A DNA stretch of 64,000 bases from Tetragonia tetragonoides. Lineage: Eukaryota; Streptophyta; Magnoliopsida; Caryophyllales; Aizoaceae. The position numbers were made by a program, and so were the translations under genes. The notes under the pieces are model-generated. The model saw nothing but the letters and a program-made list of their open reading frames with translations, searched no databases and was not told the DNA's origin. The stretch lies in contig CM076140.1 in assembly GCA_038025085.1 (NCBI GenBank), positions 15,830,001 to 15,894,000 on the forward strand. Reading direction: 5' to 3'. Numbering within the stretch: position 1 is the first letter of the stretch; every line of letters starts with the position of its first letter. Below are positions 34,823-45,382 of this stretch, in pieces.

Positions 34823-37800
34823 ATGGCGACTTCTGTGCCATTTGCGACGGTCTCATCCCTAACCTCAGACCACTCGTGTAGCTTAATTTGCTCAGCAACA
34901 CAAAAACCTTCACAACTCTCAAAGTGTTCTTCATTGTCTTCTCTTCAACTTCGTCGTCAGTTCCGTATTGGCAATTCCAGCTCTCTCTCTCTTCGCCGCA
35001 CCTCTCAATCTAATCGTCTTCCAGTGGTAACAATTCACATTTCGTATCTCAATTTCTGTTACTGTTTTATTATATGTTGAATTGAAAGTATTTCATGAAT
35101 TTAGTTGTCTTTCGAATTTCTGATTTTGTTTGGGTTATGTTTGACAAATGATTGTTTTCATGAATCATGATAGCTAGGGTTAGGAATTGATAAATGAACT
35201 TGAAATGTTATCAATTATCTCTACATAAGAAATTTGTAATACTTTTTTATCGAGGATTTCTAATTTTGTGAAATTAGAAGTACTAATGTATATCTTGATT
35301 CTTGACCATATAGTCATATACTCATGTAGTCACATTTGTGTCACTATATATTGAGGATAATTGCCCAAGAGTAATATCTGCTAATTAGCACTTCATATCA
35401 ACTTGAAATACAAGCGAACACTGATGTACCCAGTACCCCTAAAGAAGTAAAGAGGGGAAAGTTTCCTTTTCATATTTTGATTGTCCAAGCTTCGAATTAA
35501 GTTCATGGAAATATAACTCTGTCTGAACTACTATAATTCTAGGCGTCAAAGTCATCCACGAGTGTACTTGATCAATGACTGTGTGGAGAGTTCAGGAACA
35601 GTGAGAATTGTTACAAAACAAGGAGATTACTGGGTTATTGTGATTGTGAAGGTGTATATGCTGCTACAGTGCCACTATTTTTCCTTTGTGCTTCTGTTTC
35701 AGCTTCGATATGTGAGCGGAGTATTCTATCTAAACAAACAGAAGCAGCCATTTTCTATTTGAAGCTGTTACCGTATTACATAACTATTTTGAAATTCCAT
35801 TGCTCAAGAGCTAATCGATATTTAGTTTAGGGTTTAACTACAAAACCATCTAAGGTTTGAATTACCATATACTGTCTTTCAAATTCCCAGGCTCTACGCG
35901 TAGCTAGAGTAGAGTTATTTAATGGATAGGTTTTATATGTACTAGGTTTATTGTATGGAGCAACTCCTAAGGGGTAACTCTTACTCTTTAGAGGTGTGAC
36001 TGCCGGGGTGTTTCCCACTTTTACAAAAGTGAGGTCTTCATCTTAGAGGGGCGAACCCTTTTTGGTCCATTGTCATGATTAAGTTCATGCAATACTTTGT
36101 GTTCTGAACTTGTTATAAATGAGTGAAAAAGGCTAAACAGAAGGAAAAAAAATTTCACACACACCACCACCTACCTATGGACCAAGTTCATGCAATACTT
36201 TGCAACGAAAGAAGAAAGAGGGGTTTCTGGTCGACTAGTTGTGTAATTATTTGGTCTATATAAGGACCAAAAGGAACTTTTGCTCTCTTTCACAAAAAAA
36301 ATCAAAAACAAAAACAAAAAGAATGGCTTATGTCTGGTGGAAAACACCCAAGCCGGGACTAAAAAGAAAAAACAAAAACAAAATTCACACACATTGCCAC
36401 CCACCCAACCATCTCAGAAATAAGTGGTGCTAAAGTGATAACAACCACCCCTTACTGCTTGGCTGATGCATAAAACATTTATTCTGTTTAAGAAACTCTT
36501 TGCAGTTTTATTATTGTTAATTTATATGTCCTAGTAATGGATTTTGTAGATTTTGCAAATGGAAGTCTGAAATGCATTACATATATTTCCTTGGTTGTGC
36601 GAAGGATGAAAGAAATAAAGCTGGATTTGCCTTGAATTTTCCTACCAGAGGGGGTGGAGGAGTATGGTGTATGGGAACATAGCATTATCGTTATTTAGGA
36701 GTTTAATGAACAACTTTTGTTTGCCAGCTCTTCTAGTTTCAATTGTTGGATCTGGCCATGCTGATAATTGTCTGTCTCTCAAGCTGATTGATGAAACAAC
36801 TGTGGGAGAAAAACATCCTTGGTGTAGATGTTTCCATAATGCCTGAATGTGCATTATTTATTATTTCATTTTAAGTTCCACTTCACTAACCCTTATTATA
36901 TATTTATTTAGTATGCCATGAATGCTTTCCAAAAGTAGGTTTCATGTAAATTTTTATAAATTTTTGCTTGAATTTTCACAGGGAAAATGATTGTTTAGAA
37001 TGCTATCCATGTTTCTTTTTTTTGATAGAAAATGCTGTACATGTTTCAAGAGAGTAGCAATATGATTCATGCAAATCTTTCCTAATAGTTTCTTGCAACC
37101 TAATTAAAGAAGATGGGAGGGGACAGCGTCAACCACCTTAGTTTGTGTCCATCCCTGAGGGGGGTAGCTCAGTTGGGAAGACCTCTGAGATCTACTCCAA
37201 AGGTACCAAGTTTGAGTCCCCTTTAGGGCCACTAGATTTTTCCTCGGTCGTTAACTTCATAGCCCATGGTATGAGTCATGTAAAGCTTGGAAACCTTATC
37301 TTGGGGGGAAAAAACCCACCTTAGTTTGTGTCCAGTGGTAACCAGTTCTTTATTCTTATGTTAGGAGCTTGTTATCAGAATTCAGTTTCAATTAAGTTAC
37401 AGCAGATGTATGTTTAAATAGGGTTATAAGGGGCTTTAACATACATGTCTCTCTGCAGGTTGAAGCAAAGAAGGAGACATTTACTAATTTTGATGAGTTG
37501 ATTGCAAAGTCTGAAAAACCAGTTTTAGTTGATTTCTATGCTGTGTGGTAATTTCTTCTACTTCCTTTAACTTTTGGTTGCCTGATCATTGTATTTGCAT
37601 CTAGGTATTGTATCAATTTGTCATGTGTCTTTGATGTTGATTATAATTATAAGAGGCCTTTTCACAGTAGAAATAATCGTTGCACTCAATTTATGATGTG
37701 CTGACTTATAGCCCCTTTTGGGTATCTGCATGAGATACTTATTATCCATACCTCTTCTTATGAGAAAAAAAATGAATTACAAAATCCAATAATCTTTCTG

Positions 37801-38789
37801 TAAGCCAGCAAGTTATTTTTGTTTGAATTTTTTATTTACCCCTATGTCATGGTTTCTCAACTATGGCAGATAGACAGACATAGATCAATTCTGTCTGTCT
37901 GACAGGTCTGTGTACCACTTTTGGAATTGTGTACTTTAGGTCTATTGTTTAGGTATATCTGTTTCTTCCTTCCAGTGAGACTCATTGTCTAGGAATATCT
38001 GTATCTAATGTATCCAGGCAGATTTAACTAACTAACTATTTTGTATGAACCCAGGTGTGGTCCTTGTCAATTTATGGTTCCTATTCTTGAAACAGTTAGT
38101 GAGACTCTGAAAGACAAAATTCAGATAGTGAAAATTGACACTGAGAAATACACAAGCATTGCTGATCAGTTCCAAATTCAGGCGTTGCCTACATTCATAT
38201 TATTCAAGGATGGGAAACCCTGTGATCGCTTTGTAAGCTATTTATGTTTACTGCTGTCTTATATTATTGCTTTCAAAGTTTTATATTTTTATGGTAGTTG
38301 GATTTTTTCTAAGAAGACTCGCTAAACTGTGAATTGCATCATTATAACCTCTTGGCAAAGTTGTTGGTGGACTGGTGACGTTTAGTATGCGAGTACAGAA
38401 CATTTTTTCCCCATTCCTTTTAAGCATGGCTGCTAATTAGTGTGGGATGTTTTAGTTATCACTTGATCATATATTATTTCTTCTTCTGGCTTTCTGTGCT
38501 GCATCCTGCTATAACAATTTGCAGCAAATTCTATGATTTAGTTTGTTGAAACTTGAAACTAGGCTGGATGTATTTGGTGGGTTAGGTTTGCTTCTTAGCG
38601 TTGTTAACTGCATGCAGAAAAAGATTCCTCTTGGTCCTTATTTCATAAGATCCTTGTTGTCCAACTTCTATATCCAACTTCCTCAGATAATAAACCTTTT
38701 TGCACTGCTTTTGGTATTTCCAGGAAGGAGCATTGGCCGCAGATAAGCTAATTGAGCGCATTGAGGCTGCTTTGGTGGTAAAGCAATAG
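34823..38789 (+). CDS. TRXY: Thioredoxin y, plastid
   Basis: Exons 34823-35026, 37459-37547, 38055-38232 and 38724-38789 read in phase and give 178 residues. The first 68 residues are Ser/Thr/Arg-rich without acidic runs, as in a chloroplast transit peptide. The active site WCGPC is at 98-102 and the cis-Pro loop reads ALPTFILFKDG. The sequences CGPCQFMVPIL, KDKIQIVKIDTEKY and PCDRFEGAL are diagnostic of the y-type. Trx y reduces plastid antioxidant enzymes such as 2-Cys peroxiredoxin, PrxQ and methionine sulfoxide reductases (known for the family). Intron 1 is 2.4 kb and holds a SINE. No lesion was seen. Confidence 0.93.
35027..37132 (+). other. Intron 1 of thioredoxin y, upstream of the SINE
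   Basis: This is non-coding. Two copies of AAGTTCATGCAATACTTTG (near 36083 and 36184) bracket about 100 bp with CACACACCACCACC. I find no exon or known element. Confidence 0.55.
37133..37334 (+). mobile_element. tRNA-derived SINE, family 1, with perfect 19-bp target duplication
   Basis: CCACCTTAGTTTGTGTCCA occurs at 37133-37151 and 37316-37334. The body (37152-37315) starts GAGGGGGGTAGCTCAG and carries an A box (TAGCTCAGTTGGG), a B box (GTTTGAGTCC) and the family body (GGCCACTAG, GGTCGTTAACTTCA, GCCCATGG, AAAGCTTGGA). It ends in GGGGGGAAAAAA rather than pure A. Confidence 0.92.
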
Positions 38790-39464
38790 TTATGACCAAT
38801 TCATTGTTATACTTGGATCAAGTATGTGCGCTGAACCATCATCCGCAACAACCGGGAAATTTTGCACTTGACATCCAGAGAAAAATACTCGAAAATGTAT
38901 GTCTATATTGTGTATTATTGTAACCATGAACCAAGATTTATTGCTTCTTAGTCAAGTATGATAAATTGATAAATTTCATGAAAATTAAGTCTCAACATGT
39001 GCATATTGTTTCTGTTGGTCCGAGTGTGGAAAGCTCTTGAATGTTCTTTCCCGTCTTTTTTGCATTAGGCCTGCTCTGCACTTTTATTTAATTCAAGTTG
39101 CAGATGATTGGATCAAGAGTAAAAAAGAAACAGCTTATTTGTACAACCGATCCCTTTTACCCCGCTTGGGTGGTAGACTCTTTGAAAGCACTAGGGCGAT
39201 ATTTGATGTTGATGTATTGCATCAGCCCTGTGCCCCTGTCCAGCCCATCTCGGCCTCTTCGGACATCCCAGTTGTGGCGAACTAAACCTAACAGTGGGCA
39301 TGGAGCTTCATTCCTCTCCTAACTGCGTGCCCACTCGCAACATTTTCTTTTGCTGATATACTCCCAAGATGGCGCCTTGGGTTCATTTTGATGAATTGAA
39401 ACAATAACAAAAGCTAACAGCGGGAGAGTTATCAAAAATTTATGTGGCATGCACTGTTGAATAG
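38790..39464. other. Intergenic region after thioredoxin y
   Basis: This is the 3' UTR and spacer before the TRIM. An ORF near 39037-39285 has no recognisable domain, and I do not call it a gene. Confidence 0.55.
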
Positions 39465-39698
39465 TGTCACATGGTGACATTTTCCGAGCGCCAGGGTGCC
39501 GGCCAAGACCAAATGAGGCGACTCCCATGCCTGCCTACGAGTACTAACGCATGTTTCAGTGCAGGTTAGTGTCATGGTGTGCTTATTTCCTTGTCTCTTG
39601 ATGGTTCCTGGGCTTGTTGCGCATATGGGAAGGTTGGCCTGACCCCGGACTCGGGGGTGTCGGGCGCCGCGCGGGCGATCTGTAGGCGTCTCGTGACA
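39465..39698 (+). repeat. Left LTR of the TRIM
   Basis: It shares long identical blocks with the right LTR (CAGGGTGCCGGCCAAGACCA, AGGCGACTCCCATGCCTG, GGGAAGGTTGGCC). The differences between the LTRs, roughly one in ten bases by eye, show the insertion is not recent. Confidence 0.9.
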
Positions 39699-40140
39699 TA
39701 TGGTATCAGAGCGGGGCTCAACATTGTTTGCTGGACGAGGCTTCGATTCATCACCAGTTGTTACCCATCATGTGTTTTGGACGCGAGGAGGATGCGTCCC
39801 TGGGATGGCTGCTTGGTGAGGCATGTGGGCGTTGGTGGTGCGCCAACCATGGGGGCAGACGAGCTTGCTCGAGGGGTGAGCGCTTCTTAGGTGGAGGAGT
39901 AGTTCATGACTGCTTTGGACCCTTGGCCGAAGCCAATGTTTGGGTGGGGGACTTGTTGAGTCAGAGATATTTGGGACGACACGGAATGAATGTGCTGTAG
40001 CAAGCTTTGCGGTTCGAGAGTATGGATGTTGTGATGCTATGATGTATGGGGTTGGCACCTAGTTGTTCGTTGGGCAAGCCCGGGGGCGCAAGGAAGCGAC
40101 AACACCGCACGAAGGTGTTTGCGGCTTTGGTGGGGGAGCT

Positions 40141-40376
40141 TGTCACGTGGTGATATTTCCCCAGCGCCAGGGTGCCGGCCAAGACCATATGAGGCGACTC
40201 CCATGCCTGTCTACGAGTACTGACGCATATGTTTCGGTGCCGGTTAGTGTCATGGTGTGCTTATGTCCTTGTTTCTTGCTGGTTTCTAGGCTTGTTGCGC
40301 ATATGGGAAGGTTGGCCCGACCCCGACCTCGGGGGTGTTGGGCGCCACGCGGGCGATCTTTGGGCGTCTCGTGACA
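40141..40376 (+). repeat. Right LTR of the TRIM
   Basis: It starts TGTCACGTGG and ends CTCGTGACA. The polypurine tract is immediately upstream. Confidence 0.9.
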
Positions 40377-40444
40377 TTAGGCCTTGAAATATGCAGTAGT
40401 ATAATAGTACCACTAGTCCACTACAGGTTAGGATGTTTATGTGG

Positions 40445-40819
40445 CTTGTTCGTAGGGGTGCAAACGAGCCGATGCACTCGCGAGCAACTCGTGAACATAC
40501 TCGGTCAAAGCTGGGTCAAAGCTCGTTTAAGCACGAGCACCAATTCAAGGCTTGTTTACTAAACGAGCCGAGCACGAGCACCCCTCAACTCGGCTCGTTA
40601 GTATTTTCAAGGGTGATAATGCCTTTAAAATTAGTGTGCCCGCGAGCAGCTCGTGAACGGCTCGGTCAAAACTCGGTCAAAGCTCGTTTAAAACTCGCTC
40701 GATAAGAAACGAGCCGAGCATGAGCACCAATATGATGCTCGTTTAATAAACGAGCCGAGCACGAAAACAGAAATACTCGGCTCGGCTCGGCTCGTCTCGT
40801 TTGCACCCCTACTTGTTCG
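40445..40819. mobile_element. hAT-like MITE with 8-bp target duplication
   Basis: The element 40453-40811 (359 bp) has ends TAGGGGTGCAAACGAGCC and, inverted, CGTTTGCACCCCTA. A perfect 8-bp duplication CTTGTTCG lies at 40445-40452 and 40812-40819, the hAT signature. The interior is rich in CTCGGCTCG repeats and in CTCGTGAAC and CGGTCAAA motifs. There is no transposase. Confidence 0.9.
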
Positions 40820-41397
40820 CTTGATTGTGTCCTTAATTACCAATACGAATCTGAGTAGAATTATTTATTTATTTATTATAATTTGTTTTTTCTTCTGTAA
40901 AGTAAGAATGGCCTCTTCCGGTTGACCCATCTTGGGATAAAGCCCGAGAAGCAACATGCATTTGAGGGAAGGGGATAAAGGTCGTAAGGGAAATCCCAAA
41001 TACCGCTGGTGAGATTAGAACTCTGATGGTGATGGTCTTTATAAGGTTGAATACCACTAGATCAACTTGTATTGGTTTTGAGAAGGTAGAATTGGAGCGC
41101 TTTCATTGTTCATATATGGAGGTTTTCAGAGAGTAACTTAATACCTTTGGGACTAAGTTGCTCTAATTGCATGTAAAGACACAAATTCAAAGTGAAGTTA
41201 ACGGGTGAAAATGATTTTGCATTCTGCTTTATGGTTCCTTAACCGTGTTGAATTCGCGTTAATTAGACTTAGCATGCAAAGAGAAGGCCGAAGCATCAAG
41301 AAGTTGAGCACAAGTTCCCCTCAATCATATTCTAACATTATTGAGGGATTGAGGGTACGTGCTAGGTGAGGGTTCGTTGGTCATTCTATGGGGTATA
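40820..41397. other. Spacer between two hAT-like MITEs, no gene seen
   Basis: This is AT-rich sequence in which I recognise no feature. Confidence 0.5.
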
Positions 41398-41624
41398 CTA
41401 CACATAGACCTGTAAAACGGAACGACCCAGCGGGTTACGGGTTGGGTCACTTCGGGTTCGGGTCGGGTCGGTTACGGGTTGGATTTTGGGTCGAATCCAA
41501 TTTTTAGTTCATTTTACCGGATTGTAAACGGGTTCGGATCGAGAATGTTTTTTCAGAACCCTAAAAAAAAGGGTCGGGTCGAGTTTTCGAGTCGGGTCAG
41601 CTTTTTACACTCTTAACTACACAT
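41398..41624 (+). mobile_element. hAT-like MITE with GGGTCGGGTC repeats
   Basis: The element 41406-41616 (211 bp) is flanked by CTACACAT at 41398-41405 and 41617-41624. The ends carry TGTAAAA and, inverted, GTGTAAAAA. The interior is a string of GGGTTCGGGTCGGG units around a central TTTTACCGGATTG. A reverse-oriented relative is at 25485-25697. Confidence 0.85.
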
Positions 41625-41929
41625 GAAAGGGTTTTAACCGTTAACTTGTTACTAGCTAGATATTAGAGACTATATAGGTCATAGGACATCCCTCTTTTTA
41701 ATTGACCACTCAATTGGTTTGGACCAAACAGTCGTACAATGTGTCAACATTGTCATATTGTGGTTAGAAACTCATTGTCATATTAGAGACTTTATAAGAA
41801 ATGACCTATAAAAAAAAAATTTGAGTCGTCACTGCATAAAACAAAAACCGCCCAAACCAGGAAATGGAATTGGCAGAAGTCGTCGTAGTCTTTGAAGGAG
41901 GTGAGGTCTTAAAAAATAAGTAGCGTGTC

Positions 41930-42320
41930 TAGTGATTGCTTCGAACAGGGTTAGTACGAGGAACGACACGACTCGAACGTCATTTATGCAGCACGATATG
42001 GACACGGAATAAGCATGAGCACAAATTAGTGGACTTGGAGTTGAGCATGTATTTTGAAAATAGAGTACAGTTGTGTCAGACACGGCATGTCACGACTAAA
42101 ATTTAATTAATATGTGAAAAAGTTTAGGCGTAAGCGCATAGCATTGACTCGAGCACCACATGGGGCTATCTTTTGAATGATCTGATACGACACGATAGAA
42201 AGCCTGACAACTATAAGTATGACACGACACGACATTGTAGCAATGTATAAAGACACGATGCTAGCACAACCAAAACACAATCTAAGTATAGCACGAACCT
42301 ATTTTTAAGCGTGTCCCTTC
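41930..42320. repeat. Degenerate element with GACACGACACG motifs
   Basis: Repeated GACACG/CGACACG words (41965-42300) with GCACGA at both sides suggest an old non-autonomous element. The ends could not be set. Confidence 0.4.
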
Positions 42321-42339
42321 ACTTTTCAGCAAGTCTTGT

Positions 42340-42590
42340 GTGGACTTAGTCCACTGTGGACCAAGTAAATTTGAGGGGTGGCTCCACTATTAGAGGGGTG
42401 ATACCAAGTCTAAAATTGAGGGGTGGCTCCAGGTGAAGTAGGGGGTGGCTATACTATTAGAGGGGTGGCGCCAGCCGCCAAGTATAAATTTGAGGGGTGG
42501 CTGCAGGTGAAGTAAAAGAGTGACTCCAGGTGACATATGGGATAACTCTACTATTAGAGTGGTGACTCCAGATAAAGTATTGATCCACCA
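42340..42590. repeat. Irregular tandem repeat of GAGGGGTGGCTCC
   Basis: GAGGGGTGGCTCCACTATTA and variants (GGTGGCTATACTATTAGAGG, GTGACTCCAGGTGA) recur at least six times with spacing of about 45-75 bp. It has no coding sense. Confidence 0.75.
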
Positions 42591-42599
42591 TAGACTTTT

Positions 42600-43572
42600 T
42601 GTATTCACTTTTTTGTTAATACAAATTGTATCCCTAATCTTTGCACCAAAAGTAAAAAAAAAATTGTGTCCCCAAACTATGGTGGAATAATTCCACCCAA
42701 GATTTACGCAATTCATTAGTCGTGATCAGTTAGCCGTTGATTCCGACGCGGAGTTGAACTACGCGTCCTCTAATATTAGAGCTGATAATTTATTAGATTT
42801 TTTTTTTAATTGGATTTATGAGAGATACACATTCTTTTTCTTTTCTTTTGGTGCAAATGAGGGCTGGGTCCTTATTAAGAGAGATAGATATTCTAATAAG
42901 ATAAGGGTTATTGTTCACCACAAGTGATTTCTACATGTTTTACTAATGACCTTATTTTTCTGTGAGTTGTTCTTATCCCAGACTTGTTGATCCTTTGAAC
43001 TAAGACTAATCTTATTTGCACATGTACACAACAAAAAAAATCTATATTTTCATTCTCAAGACTCAAATCCTCGACCTTACGCTCATTAGTTAAAAGGTAT
43101 ATGGCTTACAATAGGTAAACAAACATCATCTACTTTCAAAGTTCTCTTCACTTGATGGAGATAAGCTGGTGAAATCTTCTTATCCACCACCATAGGATTT
43201 TCTTATGCTGGAATGATCTCTTTTCCATTTCTACCATTATTTAATTTACTCTTTAATTAAGTGTTTAAGTATGCTGATAATATTTAATTTATAAAAGTTT
43301 TACTCTGATTGGATAATTTCCTAGATTCAACTTGCGAGCATACATTTGACCATAACTTAACTAGACACCAGATACAGCCCAAATTGATTTCAACCAATAC
43401 TTGTAAGTTGTACTATATATTATTCATAAAAATAAAAAATAAAACAAGTAAATAAATAAAAGACAACCATAATTGATCCCCACTTTATTAATTTCTTGAC
43501 TTCATGAATGAACATGATGGTTCACACTATCTACACATGACAACAAACTTCATCAACAACTAAGATGAGTAT
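42600..43572. other. Intergenic region upstream of ASR1
   Basis: This is AT-rich with no gene. The promoter must lie in its right part. I do not see an exact ABRE (ACGTGG/T) close to the TATA box. Confidence 0.5.
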
Positions 43573-43580
43573 TATAAATA
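43573..43580 (+). promoter_or_regulatory. TATA box of ASR1
   Basis: TATAAATA lies about 115 bp before the ATG at 43695. Confidence 0.7.
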
Positions 43581-43694
43581 AAGACACTCCCTCTACCATG
43601 TTTTACACCATTATCATCACACAAGCTTAGATCAATACATCTCTCTCAAAACACCTTATCATTTTCATTTTCATTAACTTGGTTAATTCCCAAA

Positions 43695-45382
43695 ATGGAT
43701 AGCACAGACAGGGGTCTTTTCAGCAAGAAAACCGAGGAGGAGGTTGGTGAAGAAGCACCAAAGGATTACGAGAAGGAAGAGAAGAAGCACAAGAATCTTG
43801 AGCTTCTTGGTGGCCTTGGTGCCCTTGCTGGTGGCGCATATGCCATGGTAACCACCAACTTTCTCTCCATTAATTCACTTGTTATATATGTTGATTAGTT
43901 GATTTTCTTAATTCACTTGTTATATTGTTGCCCAAAAAAGAATGATATGGATTATGGTTCTCTCCAGTACACTATTCTGGTGTTTAGACATGACATTACA
44001 ATTGTGGATTATTGACACGTGTTAAGTTGACTATAAATAAAAAATGTACAGTAAAAAAATTTAACAGGTGTTGAGCATTCACAAGTGTCATGCGTAAGTG
44101 CGGCAAATAATGTATTAAAAAGGATCGTCCAAGGCTCCAAAAAGAAAATCATTATCTTGTTGAGGGGGGAGGGATTGGGGTGGTGGAAAGTGGAACCCAT
44201 TTTAACAGGGGTTTGACTCATGTTGATCAACATGGAAAGCAGGATTTTAAGTGTGAGGGGGCAAAAATTATAAGAACAATGTATTGTGTAAAGGGGAAGG
44301 GGGGATGAATAAAGATAAATATATGGGATTTGTGCTAAAATTACATGAAAATCAGACATTTTCTTTGGTTGAGGTGGAGCTCCAGCCCTTGCAGGCCCAT
44401 AGTTGGTTCCGCCAGTGGTTTGATCAGTGGTTAGAGATGGGCAGGGCAGATTGGTACATTCTTATCATCTAAAAACAAAAAGATTACCAAGAGAATTTTG
44501 TTAAGATGGTATAATCATAGCACATAACTAAAAGGTGTTCTAATATTATCGTTTGATTTGTTGTGAATTGTGATCATGGAAGGTTTAAAGGACCTTGGAT
44601 AAAAACGATCTTGAGATTGAAAACATAGCTTGTTGGAAGTATGATATTCTAATTATATCAATGATGTTATTAAAACATGCTTGAACGTAAATAACGCCCT
44701 TTGACATTATTTGATTTCCCTTTGGGGTACCTATAATCATTTGTCGAAACTACATGATGAATGTTGGAATTTTAAAAAAAATGAAATTAGACTTGATAAT
44801 CATGTCTCATCAACAAAGGACTAATGATGTCTTGATCTAGTGGTTAATAGTTAAGACTAAGGTACTTAGTACATAGGTCTCAGGTTCGAATCCTTCCTCC
44901 GCGTGTATACATATTGCATATTGTTCTGAACTTCTCCTTCATGTATACGTATATTGTATTGACCTTTGCGCCTCATTTGAACCAAAAAAAAAAAAATCAT
45001 CGACAAAGAATGAGTTACCATGATAAGAACTCGAATCGAAAACCCTCCTAATAGTCTCTTCTTGCCAATTTTTGATGTGATCACCATGTCCGTTTCCATT
45101 AACATTTGATGTTTACACGTCAAAATGTTCTCAATCCTATTACTCTGCTTTTTATTCTTCAAAGTTTTTAACCTTTTAACATGATTCACCTTATTGTCAA
45201 AAATTTGACAGTATGAGAAGCACCAGGCAAAGAAGGACCCAGAGAATGCTCACAAACACAAGATAGCAGAAGAAGTGGCAGCCGTGGCTGCGGTCGGAGC
45301 TGGTGGCTTTGCATTCCATGAGCATCACAAGAAGAAGGAATCTAAGGAGAAGAAAGAAGCAGAGGGCTCTTGTGATGAGTAA
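43695..45382 (+). CDS. ASR: ASR protein (ABA/WDS family), short form
   Basis: Two exons, 43695-43847 and 45212-45382, give 107 residues. ASR proteins are small hydrophilic, largely disordered proteins that act as chaperones and as zinc-dependent DNA binders under drought, salt and ripening signals (known for the family). Seen here: [14 protein letters not shown], then [13 protein letters not shown] at the exon 1 end, and in exon 2 [32 protein letters not shown] and a charged [12 protein letters not shown] tail. The N terminus lacks the His cluster usual in ASRs. The intron position matches the paralog at 61416. The intron carries a SINE. The protein ends in GSCDE. Confidence 0.92.
44807..45010 (+). 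mobile_element. tRNA-derived SINE, family 2, in the ASR1 intron
   Basis: The body (44821-44996) has an A-box-like TCTAGTGGTTAATAG and a B box GGTTCGAATCC, the 3' part TGACCTTTGCGCCTC and an A tail of 13. Flanks TCATCAACAAAGGA (44807-44820) and TCATCGACAAAGAA (44997-45010) agree at 12 of 14 positions. The sequence differs from SINE family 1. Confidence 0.85.

Larger units (their letters stand above)
39465..40376 (+). mobile_element. TRIM (terminal-repeat retrotransposon in miniature)
   Basis: Two LTRs of 234 and 236 bp (39465-39698, 40141-40376) both start TGTCAC and end GTGACA. A primer-binding site TGGTATCAGAGC for initiator tRNA-Met lies at 39701-39712, 2 bp after the left LTR. A purine-rich tract (GGTGGGGGAGC) sits directly before the right LTR. 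The 442-bp interior has no gag or pol. The element is GC-rich compared with its surroundings. Flanks are AATAG and TTAGG, so a target duplication is not clear. It depends on enzymes supplied by other elements. Confidence 0.92.

Noticed and set aside
35827..36018. Minus-strand ORF of 63 codons in thioredoxin intron 1
   Set aside because: No domain, no promoter and no splice support. Short enough to occur by chance.
39037..39285. ORF after thioredoxin y (82 codons)
   Set aside because: No recognisable motif; it overlaps a second open frame and lies in the spacer before the TRIM.
39579..40374. Several ORFs of 75-103 codons in the TRIM
   Set aside because: The same words occur in both LTRs, the element is GC-rich so stops are rare, and no gag or pol motif is present.
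44284..44472. ORF in the ASR1 intron
   Set aside because: Not bounded by splice sites in phase with the ASR exons, which join directly and match the family.
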